DNA of 32,917 bases from Chitinophagaceae bacterium. GTDB taxonomy: Bacteria; Bacteroidota; Bacteroidia; Chitinophagales; Chitinophagaceae. Below, in pieces: positions 31,274 through 32,917 of the stretch. The notes under the pieces are model-generated. The model was not told where the DNA came from and did no database searches. It saw only the letters and a program-made list of their open reading frames with translations. The stretch is from assembly GCA_014379515.1 (NCBI GenBank), contig JACMLR010000014.1, positions 1 through 32,917 of the forward strand, read 5' to 3'. Every line of letters begins with the position of its first letter. Within the stretch, counting starts at the first letter, position 1. The position numbers were made by a program, and so were the translations under genes.

Positions 31274-32917
31274 TCAATATCCCGGGTTTTGAACTAAGTA
31301 TCCAGGTAAGTTTGACGCTCCGTCAATTGCAGTTTGTGGAATCGGGAAGATTCGTTTGTTCTTATCTGTATTACTCTTTTCTGTCCAAGTTCCTTCATAT
31401 TTTCCAAAGCGGATCATGTCTGTGCGACGAACCATTTCCCAATAAAGTTCGAATCCTCTTTCGCGGAATAACAAATCAAGATTCATCGTTGCCAGTGGTG
31501 CGGCGGGAGTTGTAGATGTTCTTGCAGCCCTTACCAGGTTTACATCTGCCAATGCTGCGGCTTCTCCACCACCTTTGCGCAGTTTGGCTTCCGCGCGCAT
31601 GAGGTATACGTCTGCAAGGCGCAGAATAACAATATCGTGTTCTCCAAAGTTTCTGCCACTAACTGAACCACGACTGAATTCATATTTTTCAACACGAAAC
31701 CCGGTATTATAATTACTACCGGCAACCGTATAATCAATTTGCTCAGTAAAGTCGACTGCAAGGGTCGGTTTGTTCCGCGTATCATGAAACAGTTTACCAA
31801 CTTTCATTTTTCCATCAGCACATTTTAAAAACACACCATTCTTACGAATCAGACCATACTGCTGCCCACGTAGAATACCGCGATTGATATTGAAATTTGC
31901 TGCATCTACACAAGTATCATTTGCATTAGTATAGATGGAAAGGTTTTGTTTGTAGAAACGCGGGTCAGCCGCTGACGGATCGGCCGGTGCATTTGCGGCT
32001 ACCCATGTTTGATAGAAATCAGGAGTGATACCCGGGCCATCGGTTCCGTTTGCTCCGGTATATGCCGGCAACGGAAACTGGTCTCCAGACAATGAAAAAT
32101 AAGCTAACCTGTTATGTCCATTCAAATCAGCACGCTGATCCACTGCAAAAATCAATTCTTTGTTCGTGTGGTTATTGTCATTGAATATCGAAAAATAGTC
32201 AGCAGCCAATTGGAACTGACCAGCACCAATGATCTTGTCACAATACTCAATCACTTTATCCATGTCTTCAGCTTTAAAATTTGCAGCGCCGTAGACGTCA
32301 CGATATACTGCTGCCTGCAAATGAAGGCGAGCAAGTAATCCCCAAACACCGGCTTTTGTTAAGCGGCCCGGACCAGTAGTATTATCTAACAAAGGCTCAA
32401 CTGAAAGCAATTCTGATTTCAGGTATTCAACCGCTGCATCGCCACGAAGAATTTCTGAAGTTTGACCCGGATCATCCTTTTTGAAAACTATACCGAACAA
32501 ATCAAGCGTCATCATCGAATAAAATGCACGCATGCCTCTTGCTTCTGCTAAATAAATTTTCGCGTTTGGATCGTTATTATCAGGCAACGCATTGATTGCT
32601 GTGATCGAGCGCGAAATTCCCTGGAGAATGGTGTTCCATGTATCGCGAACGTTTGGATCTGTACTTGTTGTTTCGTGTTTGTGCATTGCAAGGTAGATCC
32701 CATTATCGCCCCAATCGGTTCCGCCTCTGTATGGCAGAATTGCCTCGTCTGTTGAAATTTCCTGAAGTGTGAAATAAGTTGTATGACGGAAGAGGTCTGG
32801 AAGCCTGGCATAAACAGGTGCAATAATTCCGTCTGCAATTTGTTTGTCAGTCAAACCGGTGACCGATGTTTCGTCAAGTACCTTTTCTGATAACTTGGTA
32901 CAGCTGTTAATACCTGC
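31274..32917 (-). CDS. SusD/RagB family outer-membrane lipoprotein, 5' end beyond the window
   Basis: The frame is open to the right edge and covers 547 residues. It begins inside the signal peptide: AGINSCTKLSEKVLDE contains the lipobox Cys near residue 6 of the visible part, so only some 15 residues are missing. SusD features are the N-terminal helices (TDKQIADGIIAPVYARLPDLF, then ITAINALPDN and the TPR-like YLAEARGMRAFYSMMTLDLFG) and the C-terminal signature DIVILRLADVYLMRAEAKLR and RFRERGFELYWE-like segment (LLFRERGFELYWEMVRRTD). SusD proteins hold glycans or other nutrients at the surface for a TonB-dependent SusC partner, whose gene should lie just beyond the right edge. The substrate is unknown; no glycoside hydrolase is seen downstream. 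Confidence 0.95.
   Translation of the reverse strand, partial: AGINSCTKLSEKVLDETSVTGLTDKQIADGIIAPVYARLPDLFRHTTYFTLQEISTDEAILPYRGGTDWGDNGIYLAMHKHETTSTDPNVRDTWNTILQGISRSITAINALPDNNDPNAKIYLAEARGMRAFYSMMTLDLFGIVFKKDDPGQTSEILRGDAAVEYLKSELLSVEPLLDNTTGPGRLTKAGVWGLLARLHLQAAVYRDVYGAANFKAEDMDKVIEYCDKIIGAGQFQLAADYFSIFNDNNHTNKELIFAVDQRADLNGHNRLAYFSLSGDQFPLPAYTGANGTDGPGITPDFYQTWVAANAPADPSAADPRFYKQNLSIYTNANDTCVDAANFNINRGILRGQQYGLIRKNGVFLKCADGKMKVGKLFHDTRNKPTLAVDFTEQIDYTVAGSNYNTGFRVEKYEFSRGSVSGRNFGEHDIVILRLADVYLMRAEAKLRKGGGEAAALADVNLVRAARTSTTPAAPLATMNLDLLFRERGFELYWEMVRRTDMIRFGKYEGTWTEKSNTDKNKRIFPIPQTAIDGASNLPGYLVQNPGY

Overview
The window looks like chromosomal DNA from a Bacteroidota bacterium, most plausibly of the Chitinophagaceae/Sphingobacteriales type. 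The grounds are: a SusD/RagB lipoprotein gene at the right edge, a DUF5606 protein, several lipoproteins with short Bacteroidota-style lipoboxes, candidate promoters with the TAnnTTTG -7 box, and an almost complete lack of Shine-Dalgarno sequences. Base composition is moderate and fairly even. No tRNA, rRNA, CRISPR array, transposase, integrase or phage gene was seen. This placement is inference from gene content, not from a marker gene.

Left part (1-5.3 kb): small housekeeping or stress genes on the plus strand (DEDDy exonuclease, a RidA-family protein lacking the usual catalytic Arg, YjbR/MmcQ protein, SDR oxidoreductase) and a bestrophin-like channel on the minus strand. Two decayed genes lie here: a Crp/Fnr regulator cut off inside its sensor domain, and a start-less frame that looks like an S41-type N-terminus joined to a HEPN-like C-terminus.

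Middle part (4.5-14.8 kb): an omega-amidase/nagA pair, a thiL/S41-peptidase pair, an SRPBCC protein, an Nfu iron-sulfur carrier, a metal-linked cluster (MerC-domain protein divergent from SCO1 and a Fur-family regulator, with a 15-bp palindrome over the merC promoter), an M3 oligoendopeptidase, and a DUF5606 protein with a histone-H1-like Lys/Ala tail.

Central envelope locus (14.9-19.5 kb): a 788-residue protein fusing an RnfD/NqrB-like membrane domain to a DUF2330 domain is divergent from an ECF sigma factor operon (sigma, one-pass candidate anti-sigma, CpxP/CnrX-like helical protein, small secreted Spy-like protein). This is the most system-like part of the window.

Right part (19.5-32.9 kb): a run of small plus-strand accessory genes (a frameshifted secreted protein, ankyrin-repeat protein, VOC protein, AHSA1-like protein, secreted DinB-like protein), then minus-strand units: a DUF1579 lipoprotein with an amidohydrolase lipoprotein, a pfkB-type sugar-phosphate kinase overlapping a DsbA-family protein, a secreted WY/GPW-repeat protein with a long Asn/Arg/Gly-rich tail, and a sterol-desaturase-family hydroxylase. 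A secreted M24 aminopeptidase (plus strand) converges on the SusD gene, which runs off the right edge. Strong hairpin terminators separate several of these units. Two kinds of non-coding repeats stand out: 9-bp-periodic TGTGCGAA repeats (1-45 and 10.33-10.42 kb) and nested GGTTCGGAACC palindromes (24.2-24.3 kb).
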